Below, piece by piece: positions 15,372 to 23,412 of a stretch of DNA of 64,000 bases. A program made the translations under genes and the position numbers. The notes beneath the pieces are model-generated. The model saw only the letters and a program-made list of their open reading frames with translations. It ran no database searches and was not told the DNA's origin. The stretch comes from Geosporobacter ferrireducens (GTDB lineage Bacteria > Bacillota > Clostridia > Peptostreptococcales > Thermotaleaceae): contig NZ_CP017269.1 in assembly GCF_001750685.1 (NCBI RefSeq), positions 3,079,416 to 3,143,415 of the forward strand. Reading direction: 5' to 3'. How positions within the stretch are numbered: the first letter of the stretch is position 1; the number at the start of each line of letters is the position of its first letter.

Positions 15372-17027
15372 ATGGCAAATTACAATGTAGAGATAAAAAA
15401 GAGAAACCCAGCCAATACAGCATGGGATAACCTGTATCCGGTTACAAAGGCTTCCAATGTGATTACCCAAAGCGGGCAATCTATAGAAGCTCATTTGGCT
15501 GATTACGTGAGACAACCGGGCTATGGAGTAACCTCAGGAAGTGCTAATACCTACACACTTACACTTAATCCTGCTCTTACAGCATATACAGCAGGTGTAT
15601 GCGTTGCTGTTAAAATCCATGCTGCCAATACAGGAGCATCGACAATCAACATTAATGGAGTAGGTGCAAAATCTATAAGAGATAGCAAAGGGAATGTGCT
15701 CACATCAGGGAAGCTTGTATTAAATAGTGTTTATACATTGAGGTATGATGGCACAAATTTTATATTACAGGGTGAAGGAGCAAGTGGAAACGCTACAGCA
15801 TCCGACCTTCTCTCTGGCAAGACAGCTACTACGGATGCTGGAGAAATCGTAGGCACAATGCCCAATCGAGGAGCAGTTACAATAACACCGTCAAATTCAA
15901 ATCAAACTATTTCCGCAGGCTACCACAATGGTTCTGGAATAGTATCCGCAGTAACTTTTGATGCTTCAAGGGTATTAACAGGTACGACTATAGCAGGAAC
16001 AGCGGGAACAATGCCTAACCATGGAGCTATTACAATTACTCCTGGTGCTACTACACAAACAAGAAGTTCAGGATATATGAGCAGTCTATCAGTTGCAGGA
16101 AGTACTAATCTTTCAGCAGAAAATATCAAATTGGGAGTAAATATATTTGGTGTTACTGGAACTTTAACACCTATGCCGACAGGATGGAGTACAGGACAAT
16201 GGATAGCAAGTGGTTCAATATTACCTAATGGATATTATAATCATGCGGCTGGCGGTACTTTTTATGGTTGTGTTATTAGTGGAGGCGATAGTAGTTCATC
16301 AGATACATTTTCATGCCAATTATGGAATGGTGTTTCTTATTCAAGTGCAGGTTCAATGCCCTCCTCAAACTCACGACATGCTTCAACTGGAGCTAACCAA
16401 AGTGCTGTAGCTGTTACAGGTGGAGGAAGGATGGCGGCAAATAGAAGGCGTACGATATTATATTACAATGGCACTAGCTGGTCTCAATCTGGTAATATGA
16501 CAGACACAAGACAGAACCATGGCTGTTGTGGAGTTCAAAATAATCATATTAATGTTGGAGATAGTTATAGTAGTTCAGTTGTTTATACATCTGAATTGTG
16601 GAATGGCACTGCCGCCACTTTAACAGCTTCCAAAATAACTCCGACATATGGTGGAGCTGCAGTTGGTATCGCATCATCTTTTATATTTGCTGGTGGCTAT
16701 TACACGAGTAGCGGTTCAACAAATCGTGTAGAATATTTTAATGGAACAAGTTGGGTTGAACTTACTCGTTTGTCTTCTGATAGAAAATACCCATTTAACG
16801 TAGGCACGGCTTATAATAACGCAATTATTGCTGGCGGTGAAAGTAGTACAACAGTCCAACTTGCAACGACTGAAAGATTTAATGGTTCTACTTGGACTTC
16901 TGCATCTCCTATGGTTTTATTATCAAGTGCAGGTTCTAGTGCTACTAGTAGTGATAGAGGTGTCGCTGTTGGTGGTTGTGATAACGGATATATAAGAGCA
17001 TATACACAGATTTATTTAAGAACTTAA
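15372..17027 (+). CDS. Tail fibre with C-terminal kelch-like beta-propeller
   Basis: This 551-residue protein is the probable receptor-binding fibre. The N-terminal docking motif is as in the previous gene. Residues about 50-270 include phage-fibre repeats (DLLSGKTATTDAGEIVGTMP, followed by VTITPSNSNQTISAGY and related copies). From about 290 to 551 there are about five repeats marked by a YYNGTSW / YFNGTSW / RFNGSTW / LWNGVSY / LWNGTAA motif, each about 45-50 residues apart with GG-containing strands. This is the pattern of kelch or galactose-oxidase propellers, which can bind sugars. The sequence is serine-, threonine- and glycine-rich with almost no charge in this part. Binding specificity is unknown. 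Confidence 0.78.
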   Translation: MANYNVEIKKRNPANTAWDNLYPVTKASNVITQSGQSIEAHLADYVRQPGYGVTSGSANTYTLTLNPALTAYTAGVCVAVKIHAANTGASTININGVGAKSIRDSKGNVLTSGKLVLNSVYTLRYDGTNFILQGEGASGNATASDLLSGKTATTDAGEIVGTMPNRGAVTITPSNSNQTISAGYHNGSGIVSAVTFDASRVLTGTTIAGTAGTMPNHGAITITPGATTQTRSSGYMSSLSVAGSTNLSAENIKLGVNIFGVTGTLTPMPTGWSTGQWIASGSILPNGYYNHAAGGTFYGCVISGGDSSSSDTFSCQLWNGVSYSSAGSMPSSNSRHASTGANQSAVAVTGGGRMAANRRRTILYYNGTSWSQSGNMTDTRQNHGCCGVQNNHINVGDSYSSSVVYTSELWNGTAATLTASKITPTYGGAAVGIASSFIFAGGYYTSSGSTNRVEYFNGTSWVELTRLSSDRKYPFNVGTAYNNAIIAGGESSTTVQLATTERFNGSTWTSASPMVLLSSAGSSATSSDRGVAVGGCDNGYIRAYTQIYLRT

Positions 17028-17040
17028 AGGGGGATTTAAA

Positions 17041-17808
17041 ATGTTAGAATTACAAATAGTCAATAACTCGTTAGAAGAAATAAAGAAAGCAAATTTACTG
17101 CCTCCAGAAAAAATGCAAATAGTAAATGATTTGTTGCCAGAATTAAAACATAATTTTAATACGAGTACAGTTTGGAGAACAGAAACAGAAATAAAATACT
17201 CTGTATTGCAAAATAAAATGTTTCCAGATAAAGCTTCTAAGTATCATCAAGCAAAAACAGAGCAAATGGTATTCTTCGAACAGCTTATGCAATTATCTTT
17301 TAATTACAGAAAAACACAGGGAGAGATCGTAATCAAAGAAGCAGAAATAGAAGAGTTAGAAGATATATTGACCAATCTAGAATTAAAGCCTTGGCAAATA
17401 AAAAAGATAGAGGCTCAAATAGGAATCAAATCTCTTGAAAAACAAGAACTTGCTTTTAAATTAGAATATATGCAAAAACAAGGAGTAGATAGAGTAAGAG
17501 AACTTGAAATATGGTCCAAAATAAAAACTGAATTAGATGATAGTTCTTTTGATAAAGATAGTAAAGATTCAAACCAATTACTTTCATTAACAAAAAGATA
17601 TGCAATTGAGGCTTATAATGTTCTTCATATAGCTGGTCAAAGTGTTGATATTGGAGCTACAAATAATATCTTAGGGCAGTTCGAAACAATGATGTTAGCA
17701 TGTATTGAAAAAGGAATCGTTAGCTATGTAATAGATCATTTTGGAGAAACAAGTCCTATAGGTTCTTGGTTAATGCAATCTTTTAATCTACAGAAAAAAG
17801 ATCAATAA
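17041..17808 (+). CDS. Unknown coiled-coil protein of the first fibre module
   Basis: This 255-residue protein has no signal peptide or membrane segment. The central part (about 85-165) is a long charged helix (EIVIKEAEIEELEDILTNLE and nearby heptads). The C-terminal 60 residues are more hydrophobic (LGQFETMMLACIEKGIVSYV). It follows the propeller fibre by 13 bases with GGGGG before the ATG, so it is likely co-transcribed and may be a fibre-assembly chaperone or an accessory baseplate part. Base composition is more AT-rich than in the tail core, as in the fibre genes, which fits exchange of this module. I do not recognise the family. Confidence 0.6.
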   Translation: MLELQIVNNSLEEIKKANLLPPEKMQIVNDLLPELKHNFNTSTVWRTETEIKYSVLQNKMFPDKASKYHQAKTEQMVFFEQLMQLSFNYRKTQGEIVIKEAEIEELEDILTNLELKPWQIKKIEAQIGIKSLEKQELAFKLEYMQKQGVDRVRELEIWSKIKTELDDSSFDKDSKDSNQLLSLTKRYAIEAYNVLHIAGQSVDIGATNNILGQFETMMLACIEKGIVSYVIDHFGETSPIGSWLMQSFNLQKKDQ

Positions 17809-17841
17809 ATAATTATAAAATAAAAAGAGGTGAAATAATAA

Positions 17842-18051
17842 ATGCCTTTAAATCAAAACAGTTCTTTTCAAGAAAATCTTATGCAACTGAGTTACAGGAT
17901 GTAGTAGTTGATAAATTTTCACTGTCAATATCTAGATATTATTGGGACATAGGACGATCTAATCAAAACTTAGCACAAAAATATCGAGCACATCATGCAT
18001 CAACCAGCCAAATTCGAAAGAATGAAATAATCTGTAGAGAGGGGGGAAAGT
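17842..18051 (+). pseudogene. Frameshifted small gene after the fibre module
   Basis: ATG 17842 has AGAGGTG upstream but reads only 20 codons. The neighbouring frame is open from before that point to 18080 and encodes KSYATELQDVVVDKFSLSIS and RYYWDIGRSNQNLAQKYRAH. Joining the two needs a single-base shift close to the start. I read this as a broken gene of about 60-70 codons or a badly chosen start. The family is unknown. Confidence 0.4.
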
Positions 18052-18495
18052 ATGGAGAAGCTGGACATTCAGGTATTTGACGGTCAGATCACGCCCCATT
18101 TCAATATAAAAGAATTCAGGTGTAAAGCAAATGGGGAAGTACTGGTCAATGCAGCGGTCATTGACCATATCCGGAGGCTTGAAAAATTCAGGGATTGGTA
18201 TGGCAGACCTATGTTGGTGAATAGCGGGTACCGGACACCAGCCTATAATAAACAAATCGGAGGTGCAGCGAACAGCTATCACATACAGGGTATTGCAGCG
18301 GATATCGCTTTGCCTATGGCGGAGTTTTCCGGATATACCCCGGCGAGAAGAAATGAATTTCTAAATAACATAAGAGACAAATGGACACAGTTATGCAATG
18401 CAGATGGTCTGGGCGGAGGCGTTGGTTTTTACAACACCTTTTTTCATTTAGACAGTCGAAAGACAGCTGCATTTTGGGATGAGCGAACAAAATAA
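18052..18495 (+). CDS. M15-family D-Ala-D-Ala peptidase, tail-locus endolysin
   Basis: This 147-residue zinc peptidase of the M15_3 type cleaves peptidoglycan cross-links. Visible zinc and catalytic motifs are NSGYRTPAYN (about 63-72), SYHIQGIAADI (H84, D91) and FFHLD near residue 127. AFWDERTK closes the domain. It has no signal peptide, so release needs the holin genes near 28.4-29 kb or use as a tail-associated enzyme. The ribosome site AGAGGGGGGAAA lies before ATG 18052. Its place inside the fibre module rather than next to the holin is unusual for PBSX-like loci. Confidence 0.88.
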   Translation: MEKLDIQVFDGQITPHFNIKEFRCKANGEVLVNAAVIDHIRRLEKFRDWYGRPMLVNSGYRTPAYNKQIGGAANSYHIQGIAADIALPMAEFSGYTPARRNEFLNNIRDKWTQLCNADGLGGGVGFYNTFFHLDSRKTAAFWDERTK

Positions 18496-18619
18496 CAACA
18501 AACCCAATGGGCTATAGAAGGAACAAATTCATGGGCTGTCCATTGGAAGATGTTATAAAAATCAAAACTATTCGTGCCGTGACACGTAAAACGGAGTATC
18601 CGGGATCGGAGGAGTGCTT

Positions 18620-19150
18620 ATGGAGCAGTTGAAAGACCTGTTGGGAGAGGCTTTATATCAGCAGGTTAGAGAAAAAACAAAGGACAAGAGAATCATGCTG
18701 GATGAAGGGAATCTGATCCCCCAGAGTCGGTTCAACAAGGTTATTCAGAAAAAGAATGCCTACAAAGATCAAATAAAGCTTCTAAGCGGCAAACTGAAAG
18801 AACTTCAAAAAATCGTCCGGAAGCATGAAGAACTTGTAAAAAAACTTCAGGATGATAATGAAAAACTTAAGCAGCAGAATGAAAAAATCAAGGAAAGGAG
18901 CCTAATAACAGCTATCCATCTTCAGGCCCACAAGATAAATGCGAAAAATACGGATGCAGTCGGCAGACTCATCAAGAGAGAAGGCTTGGTTCTGCTTGAA
19001 GATGGAAGGGTTATTGGCTTGGAAGAACAGTTGAAGGTCCTGCAGGAAAGTAAGCCATTTCTATTTGGAGAAGATACCTTGTCCTATTTGGAAAAGATAC
19101 ATGATTATGTAGAGGCTTTGATGCATGGGAGGATGCTTCAAAAACTGTAA
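18620..19150 (+). CDS. Phage GP20-like scaffold protein
   Basis: This 176-residue protein begins MEQLKDLLGEALYQQVREKT and contains the IPQSRFNKV motif at about 36-44, both typical of phage minor structural or scaffold proteins of the GP20 family. Residues about 50-100 are a long coiled coil (LSGKLKELQKIVRKHEEL). ATG 18620 has GGAGGAG 6 bases upstream. In normal phages this gene sits between portal and capsid genes and scaffolds the head. Here there is no head gene, so it is either a relic or has a new role in the tail particle. Confidence 0.75.
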   Translation: MEQLKDLLGEALYQQVREKTKDKRIMLDEGNLIPQSRFNKVIQKKNAYKDQIKLLSGKLKELQKIVRKHEELVKKLQDDNEKLKQQNEKIKERSLITAIHLQAHKINAKNTDAVGRLIKREGLVLLEDGRVIGLEEQLKVLQESKPFLFGEDTLSYLEKIHDYVEALMHGRMLQKL

Positions 19151-19182
19151 AATGCAGCATGAAGAAATCAAAGGAGGAAAGT

Positions 19183-19620
19183 ATGATAAAACTGGCGGAA
19201 ATCCAGAATGCAGTGGATGACAAACTGAATACAAACTTTCCTGCATATCCAATATATGTAGGAGAAATGCCGCAGGAAATTACCAGACCTGCTTTTTTTA
19301 TGCACATTTTACCCGTCTCCACAAGGGTGGAAAATAAGTATTACAGAAACAGGAAAATCAATGTAGAGATCCGTTACTTTTCCCGGAATGAAACCCATCT
19401 GGAAAATCTGAATATGGCGGATCTGCTGAATGAGCTCTTTGATTCTTTTCTTATGGCAGGAAACCGAAAGCTGATGGTGGAGGAGACGAGAACCATTATT
19501 GAGGAAAATGTTCTTTGTTTCACCTTTGATATTGAATTCAGCGATAGTATTGATGAGGAAAAGGCTTATGATTATCAGGATTATGAATACATGGAAGAAC
19601 TATTAATAAAGGAGGATTAA
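19183..19620 (+). CDS. Tail terminator-like protein (XkdJ/DUF6838-like)
   Basis: This 145-residue protein precedes the sheath gene by 2 bases. It contains VDDKLNTNFPAYPIYVGEMP near the N-terminus and a strand-rich core (INVEIRYFSR, CFTFDIEFSD), which matches small tail-completion proteins at this position in PBSX-like loci. ATG 19183 has AAAGGAGG 6 bases before it; an ATG 24 bases upstream overlaps that site. It probably caps the tail tube and ends polymerisation. Confidence 0.72.
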   Translation: MIKLAEIQNAVDDKLNTNFPAYPIYVGEMPQEITRPAFFMHILPVSTRVENKYYRNRKINVEIRYFSRNETHLENLNMADLLNELFDSFLMAGNRKLMVEETRTIIEENVLCFTFDIEFSDSIDEEKAYDYQDYEYMEELLIKED

Positions 19621-19622
19621 TT

Positions 19623-20681
19623 ATGGGATTACCAGAGATTTTAATAGAGTTTAAAACACAAGGATTGACAGCAGTACAACGGAGCGCAAGGGGGATCGTA
19701 GCGCTGGTTTTAAAAGATGATACCCAAGACTTTGATTCTATCGTATATAAATCCATTGACGAGGTGAAGGCCGAGGACTGGACACCTGAAAATAAAGATT
19801 ATATTGAAAAAACTTTTATGGGCACGCCGAGCAAAATTCTTGTCGAGCGGATTCCAACAACGGACGCTGACTATTCTGCAGCCCTATCCAGGCTAAAGAG
19901 CAAAAAGTGGAACTACCTGGCAGTGCCGGGAGTGGCTGGTGCAGCTGTGACCAACATTGCTACCTGGATCAAGACAGAAAGAGACATTAACAAGAAAACC
20001 TTTAAGGCAGTACTGCCAAATATTCAGGCAGATCATGAAGGGATCATTAATTTTGCCACAGAGAATATCAAAGTGGGAGAGAAGGTTTACAGTGCCGGTG
20101 AATATACCTGCAGGATTGCCGGCATCATGGCAGGACTGCCATTTACTCGCAGTTCCACATATTTTGCTTTGAATGAAGTGGAAAGCATCCAGGAGTCGGA
20201 AGAGCCTGGTACGGATATTGATAATGGAAAACTGATCCTGATCAACGACGGAACCCGAATTAAAATCGGCAGGGGTGTGAATTCACTGACAACCCTGACT
20301 GCATCCAAGGGCAGGGAATTTAAGAAAATTAAAATTGTCGATGCAGTGGACCTTGTCCATGATGATATCCGGGATACCTTTAACAATGCCTATGTAGGAA
20401 AGATTATCAACTCCTACGATAACAAGGTACTGTTTATGACAGCAGTCAATGCATACTTTGGAGAGCTGGAGAGAATTGATGTATTGGATCCGGCCTTTAC
20501 CAACAAGGCAGAACTCGATGCAGAATCCCAAAGACTGTATCTGATGACGAAGGGCGTAGACGTGGAAGCGCTGGAAGAACAGGAAATCAAGGAATACAAT
20601 ACGGATTCAAAGGTATTTGCAAAGGCCAACGTCAAGTTTTTAGACGCAATGGAAGATTTGCAAATGCTGATCTATATGTAA
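19623..20681 (+). CDS. xkdK: Contractile tail sheath protein (XkdK-like)
   Basis: This 352-residue protein polymerises around the tail tube and contracts to drive it through the target envelope. MGLPEILIEFKTQGLTAVQR is the usual start of the PBSX XkdK family. The middle has the DYSAALSRLKSKKWNYLAVP block (about 80-99), and the C-terminus has NDGTRIKIGRGVNSLTTL and VDAVDLVHDDIRDTFNNAYV, which are conserved sheath motifs. The length is close to the 350-470 typical of small sheaths. AAGGAGG lies before the ATG and tube and chaperone genes follow. This is the strongest single marker that the locus makes a contractile tail. Confidence 0.93.
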   Translation: MGLPEILIEFKTQGLTAVQRSARGIVALVLKDDTQDFDSIVYKSIDEVKAEDWTPENKDYIEKTFMGTPSKILVERIPTTDADYSAALSRLKSKKWNYLAVPGVAGAAVTNIATWIKTERDINKKTFKAVLPNIQADHEGIINFATENIKVGEKVYSAGEYTCRIAGIMAGLPFTRSSTYFALNEVESIQESEEPGTDIDNGKLILINDGTRIKIGRGVNSLTTLTASKGREFKKIKIVDAVDLVHDDIRDTFNNAYVGKIINSYDNKVLFMTAVNAYFGELERIDVLDPAFTNKAELDAESQRLYLMTKGVDVEALEEQEIKEYNTDSKVFAKANVKFLDAMEDLQMLIYM

Positions 20682-20697
20682 ATAGGAGGGAAAGAAG

Positions 20698-21144
20698 ATG
20701 GCAAATAAAATACCAGGATATAGAGTGATTAACGGAACATGGGGAGAAATCTGGCTGGATGGAGACAAGGTCAGTGAATTAAAGGGACTTGAGGCAAAGA
20801 TCACCATTCAGAAAGAAGACGTAACGATGTGCGGTGTATTGGCCAAGGATACGAAGATTACAGGCTGGGAAGGCACAGGGACATTAAAGCTTTATAAGGT
20901 GAATTCAAGGATGGCTGTGAAGCTGGGAGATGCAGTGAAAAAAGGCAGGGATTTACGGTTTATTATCGTATCGAAGCTGGCTGATCCTGATACTGCCAAT
21001 GCACAGGCAGAACGGGTAGTACTGAAGGATGTCAGCTTTGATGACCTGACTTTGGCACAGTTCGAGGCAAAGGCACTGGGTGAAATCGAGTGTCCTTTTA
21101 CATTTATCGACTATGACTTTACAGATGTAATCAAACCGGAATAG
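20698..21144 (+). CDS. xkdM: Tail tube protein (XkdM-like)
   Basis: This 148-residue protein forms the inner tail tube. PGYRVINGTWGEIWLDGDKV at the start and the internal GTGTLKLYKVNSRM (about 60-73) are hallmarks of the XkdM/phage tail tube family. The C-terminal PFTFIDYDFTDVI closes the beta-barrel fold. It lies 16 bases after the sheath gene with AGGAGGG before the ATG. Confidence 0.93.
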   Translation: MANKIPGYRVINGTWGEIWLDGDKVSELKGLEAKITIQKEDVTMCGVLAKDTKITGWEGTGTLKLYKVNSRMAVKLGDAVKKGRDLRFIIVSKLADPDTANAQAERVVLKDVSFDDLTLAQFEAKALGEIECPFTFIDYDFTDVIKPE

Positions 21145-21154
21145 GAGGAAAACT

Positions 21155-21550
21155 ATGAATACATTGGATTTATTACTGCAATTGGATGAGCAAAAGCTTA
21201 AAAAACCAAGTAAAGAAGTAGAAGTGAAAAGACTTTCTGAACTGACCGGAAGCAAAGTGGTCTTCAGAATCGAGGCCTTAACGCCGGCAAAAATGGATGA
21301 GATTCAGGAAATGTCCATAGATAAAAATACAGATCATATCAACATGGCAGAGCTGCAAATCATGACCGTAGTGGAGGGGACCAAGGACCCAAACTTTAAA
21401 TCCAAGGAATTGATGGATAAATTCAATGTCTATACCCCAAAGGATTTGATTAAAAAAATCCTATTACCCGGGGAAATACTGACCCTCTACAATATGGTCG
21501 GCGAACTCAGCGGCTTTGACGGCGGGGCGATAGAAGAAATAAAAAACTAA
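21155..21550 (+). CDS. xkdN: Tail assembly chaperone (XkdN-like), short form
   Basis: This 131-residue zero-frame product of the chaperone locus is cytoplasmic during assembly. It has the family pattern LSELTGSKVVFRIEALTPAK (about 28-47) and a helical rest. It ends at TAA 21548-21550. The last sense codons form the canonical -1 slippery heptamer A AAA AAC (21541-21547), immediately followed by the stop. A minus-one shift would extend the protein by about 51 residues to 21702. Such two-product chaperones coat the tape measure protein in many long-tailed phages. Confidence 0.88.
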   Translation: MNTLDLLLQLDEQKLKKPSKEVEVKRLSELTGSKVVFRIEALTPAKMDEIQEMSIDKNTDHINMAELQIMTVVEGTKDPNFKSKELMDKFNVYTPKDLIKKILLPGEILTLYNMVGELSGFDGGAIEEIKN

Positions 21551-21702
21551 TTAACACAGACGGCCTGGCCCAGATGATGTATTATTACTGGAAGACAAAA
21601 GGTATCAGGCCTTCTGTGTTTTATAACATGCCGAAAGGTGAACTGGTCCTGATCATGGGGTTCTTTCATCAGGAAGTGAAAGAAAGGCAGATGGAAGGAT
21701 AG
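21541..21702 (+). other. Programmed -1 frameshift site and chaperone C-terminal extension
   Basis: The slippery sequence A AAA AAC at 21541-21547 is in the correct register (ATA AAA AAC TAA). After a -1 shift the frame continues LINTDGLAQMMYYYWKTKGI and ends at TAG 21700-21702, with ..GFFHQEVKERQMEG at its end. The extension has no start codon or ribosome site of its own. It sits exactly where gpGT-type extensions are found, between tube and tape measure genes. Confidence 0.82.
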
Positions 21703-21804
21703 GTACAAGCTTTTGATAATCATATAGGAAATTTGTAATAGGTGAAGGGCAGGCCGGATCACCGGCTGCTTTTCACTAGCTTTTAACCGAGGGGTGGTGA
21801 ACGA

Positions 21805-22977
21805 ATGGAAAAAGAGATGAACAATACAATGGGCAATATGATTAAAAATAACAGTAAAAAGCGTATAGAGATGGAACGTGCATATAAAGCACAGCAGGAG
21901 TTGCTGTTAGGTTACCGTAAAGATATGTATGCAGGGATAATTCAGTTGGACCAGTGGATGGAGGAATATGCAACAACTGTATCCAATATAAATTATGTTG
22001 TGCAGTTACCCTACAATATAGATGATATGCTAAAATACTTTCCTCAATACAGTGATGATTTGATGAATGTTCTAAGAAAAAATCCACAGATGATGAAAAC
22101 CATGGAGCAAGTTGTTGATATAAGTGGCAAATGGGCAAAAATAGGTGGTACTGCATTGGGAGCAGGGCTGAATGTTTATACCCTTGTAAAAGAAGAAGAA
22201 AGCGATTTCAAAAAGGGTCTTGCCCGGCTTGACTTAGCAGGCACAGCTACAATGTTGGTAGGTCCTACGCCTATACCCTTCATAACCTCTACAGTTAATA
22301 CTGTAGGGACATATGTTTATGATGAAATATTGGAAGACAAGGGGAGACGGGTTTTAGACCAAATGTTTAAAGAGGATCATTATACAAAATCATCGGATGA
22401 GCGGATATCAGCGGATAGTTGGGTTAAAGCACCGGATATACCAGAACGGCCGAAGGTATTTAATAATGATAAATTCATTGCTGCACTGGAGAAAAATTAT
22501 TCAAAAATGGACAAACAGAACAGCAAGCATGAAAAAGCAAGATATCTTGAAAAGATGGCTCAGGAAGGGAAACCAATGGAAACGCTGCCGCAGTTAATTC
22601 ATAGAAAGACTAATGAACTAACGAAGAAACAAATAGAAACGATAGAACAGAAGCGCAGTCAACCGGGTGCCCTTATCCTGGGAAATAGAATTGATACCAA
22701 GAACAACAGACGCCCAAATCTACAGAGTGGAAAGGATGACAGCAGCATATTTAAGTTGTACAATCCTCAGAGTACAGGACAGAATAAAGTAAAAACAATG
22801 AGTCTAAAAGATCAGGGGCATAAGGAATCCGCTCTTCAACAAAAAAATAATTCAGTAAATAATAATAGCTTTGTGGTAAATATTGCAGGTATGAATAAAA
22901 CAACCAATGAGATCATAAACGAGCTGGTACCCCAGCTAAAATTGTCACTGGCCAACACGGCAGGGGCTGCAGTATAA
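21805..22977 (+). CDS. Unusually short tape measure protein (390 aa)
   Basis: This gene occupies the tape measure position between chaperone and LysM/hub genes. Its C-terminus FVVNIAGMNKTTNEIINELV carries the N-x-I-x-GM-N-K-T-x-x-EI pattern typical of the ends of tape measures in this group. Most tape measures have 600-1500 residues. The N-terminal 120 residues are helical. Residues about 110-175 are hydrophobic and glycine-rich (GGTALGAGLNVYTLV; DLAGTATMLVGPTPIPFITS), as expected for the membrane-interacting part. The last 150 residues are polar and Asn/Gln-rich. If length sets tail length, the tail would be very short. GGTGGTGA lies before the ATG. Confidence 0.7.
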   Translation: MEKEMNNTMGNMIKNNSKKRIEMERAYKAQQELLLGYRKDMYAGIIQLDQWMEEYATTVSNINYVVQLPYNIDDMLKYFPQYSDDLMNVLRKNPQMMKTMEQVVDISGKWAKIGGTALGAGLNVYTLVKEEESDFKKGLARLDLAGTATMLVGPTPIPFITSTVNTVGTYVYDEILEDKGRRVLDQMFKEDHYTKSSDERISADSWVKAPDIPERPKVFNNDKFIAALEKNYSKMDKQNSKHEKARYLEKMAQEGKPMETLPQLIHRKTNELTKKQIETIEQKRSQPGALILGNRIDTKNNRRPNLQSGKDDSSIFKLYNPQSTGQNKVKTMSLKDQGHKESALQQKNNSVNNNSFVVNIAGMNKTTNEIINELVPQLKLSLANTAGAAV

Positions 22978-22991
22978 AGGAGGGATGACCC

Positions 22992-23411
22992 ATGGATATC
23001 TATCTATCCATTAACAACCGGGAGCAGTTAATCACATTACCTGTACTCCCTACGGAATTCCGGATACAATCCGGTATGAAAAACGACACCTATGATACCA
23101 TCAGCCAGGGGGAAATCAAACTGATCGGGATGGAGACATTAAAATCCATATCCATCCAATCCTTTTTTCCGTCCAAGGACTATTCCTTCCTGAAGGACAG
23201 GACCTACAAAGGCTGGGAGTATATAAACATGCTGGAGTCCTGGAAAACCAGAAGGGTGCCCATAAGGCTTGTCATCAGCGATACGCCTGTCAATATGGCA
23301 TGTACCATTGAATCCTTTGAATATGGCTTGCAGGATGGTTCGGGGGATATCTACTATACCCTTACCCTCAGCGAGTTCAAGTTCATAGAGCTGGGGAAAA
23401 GGAGTGTGTAG
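22992..23411 (+). CDS. Short XkdP-like tail hub protein
   Basis: This 139-residue protein begins MDIYLSINNREQLITLPVLP and contains the ISIQSFFPSKDYSFLKDRTY block (about 53-72), which is characteristic of the N-terminal domain of XkdP. The usual C-terminal LysM domain is missing, making it about 90 residues shorter than XkdP. It probably joins tube tip and hub. AAAGGAGG lies before the ATG. The gene stops just before the XkdQ start, so translation is coupled. Confidence 0.78.
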   Translation: MDIYLSINNREQLITLPVLPTEFRIQSGMKNDTYDTISQGEIKLIGMETLKSISIQSFFPSKDYSFLKDRTYKGWEYINMLESWKTRRVPIRLVISDTPVNMACTIESFEYGLQDGSGDIYYTLTLSEFKFIELGKRSV

Positions 23412-23412
23412 C

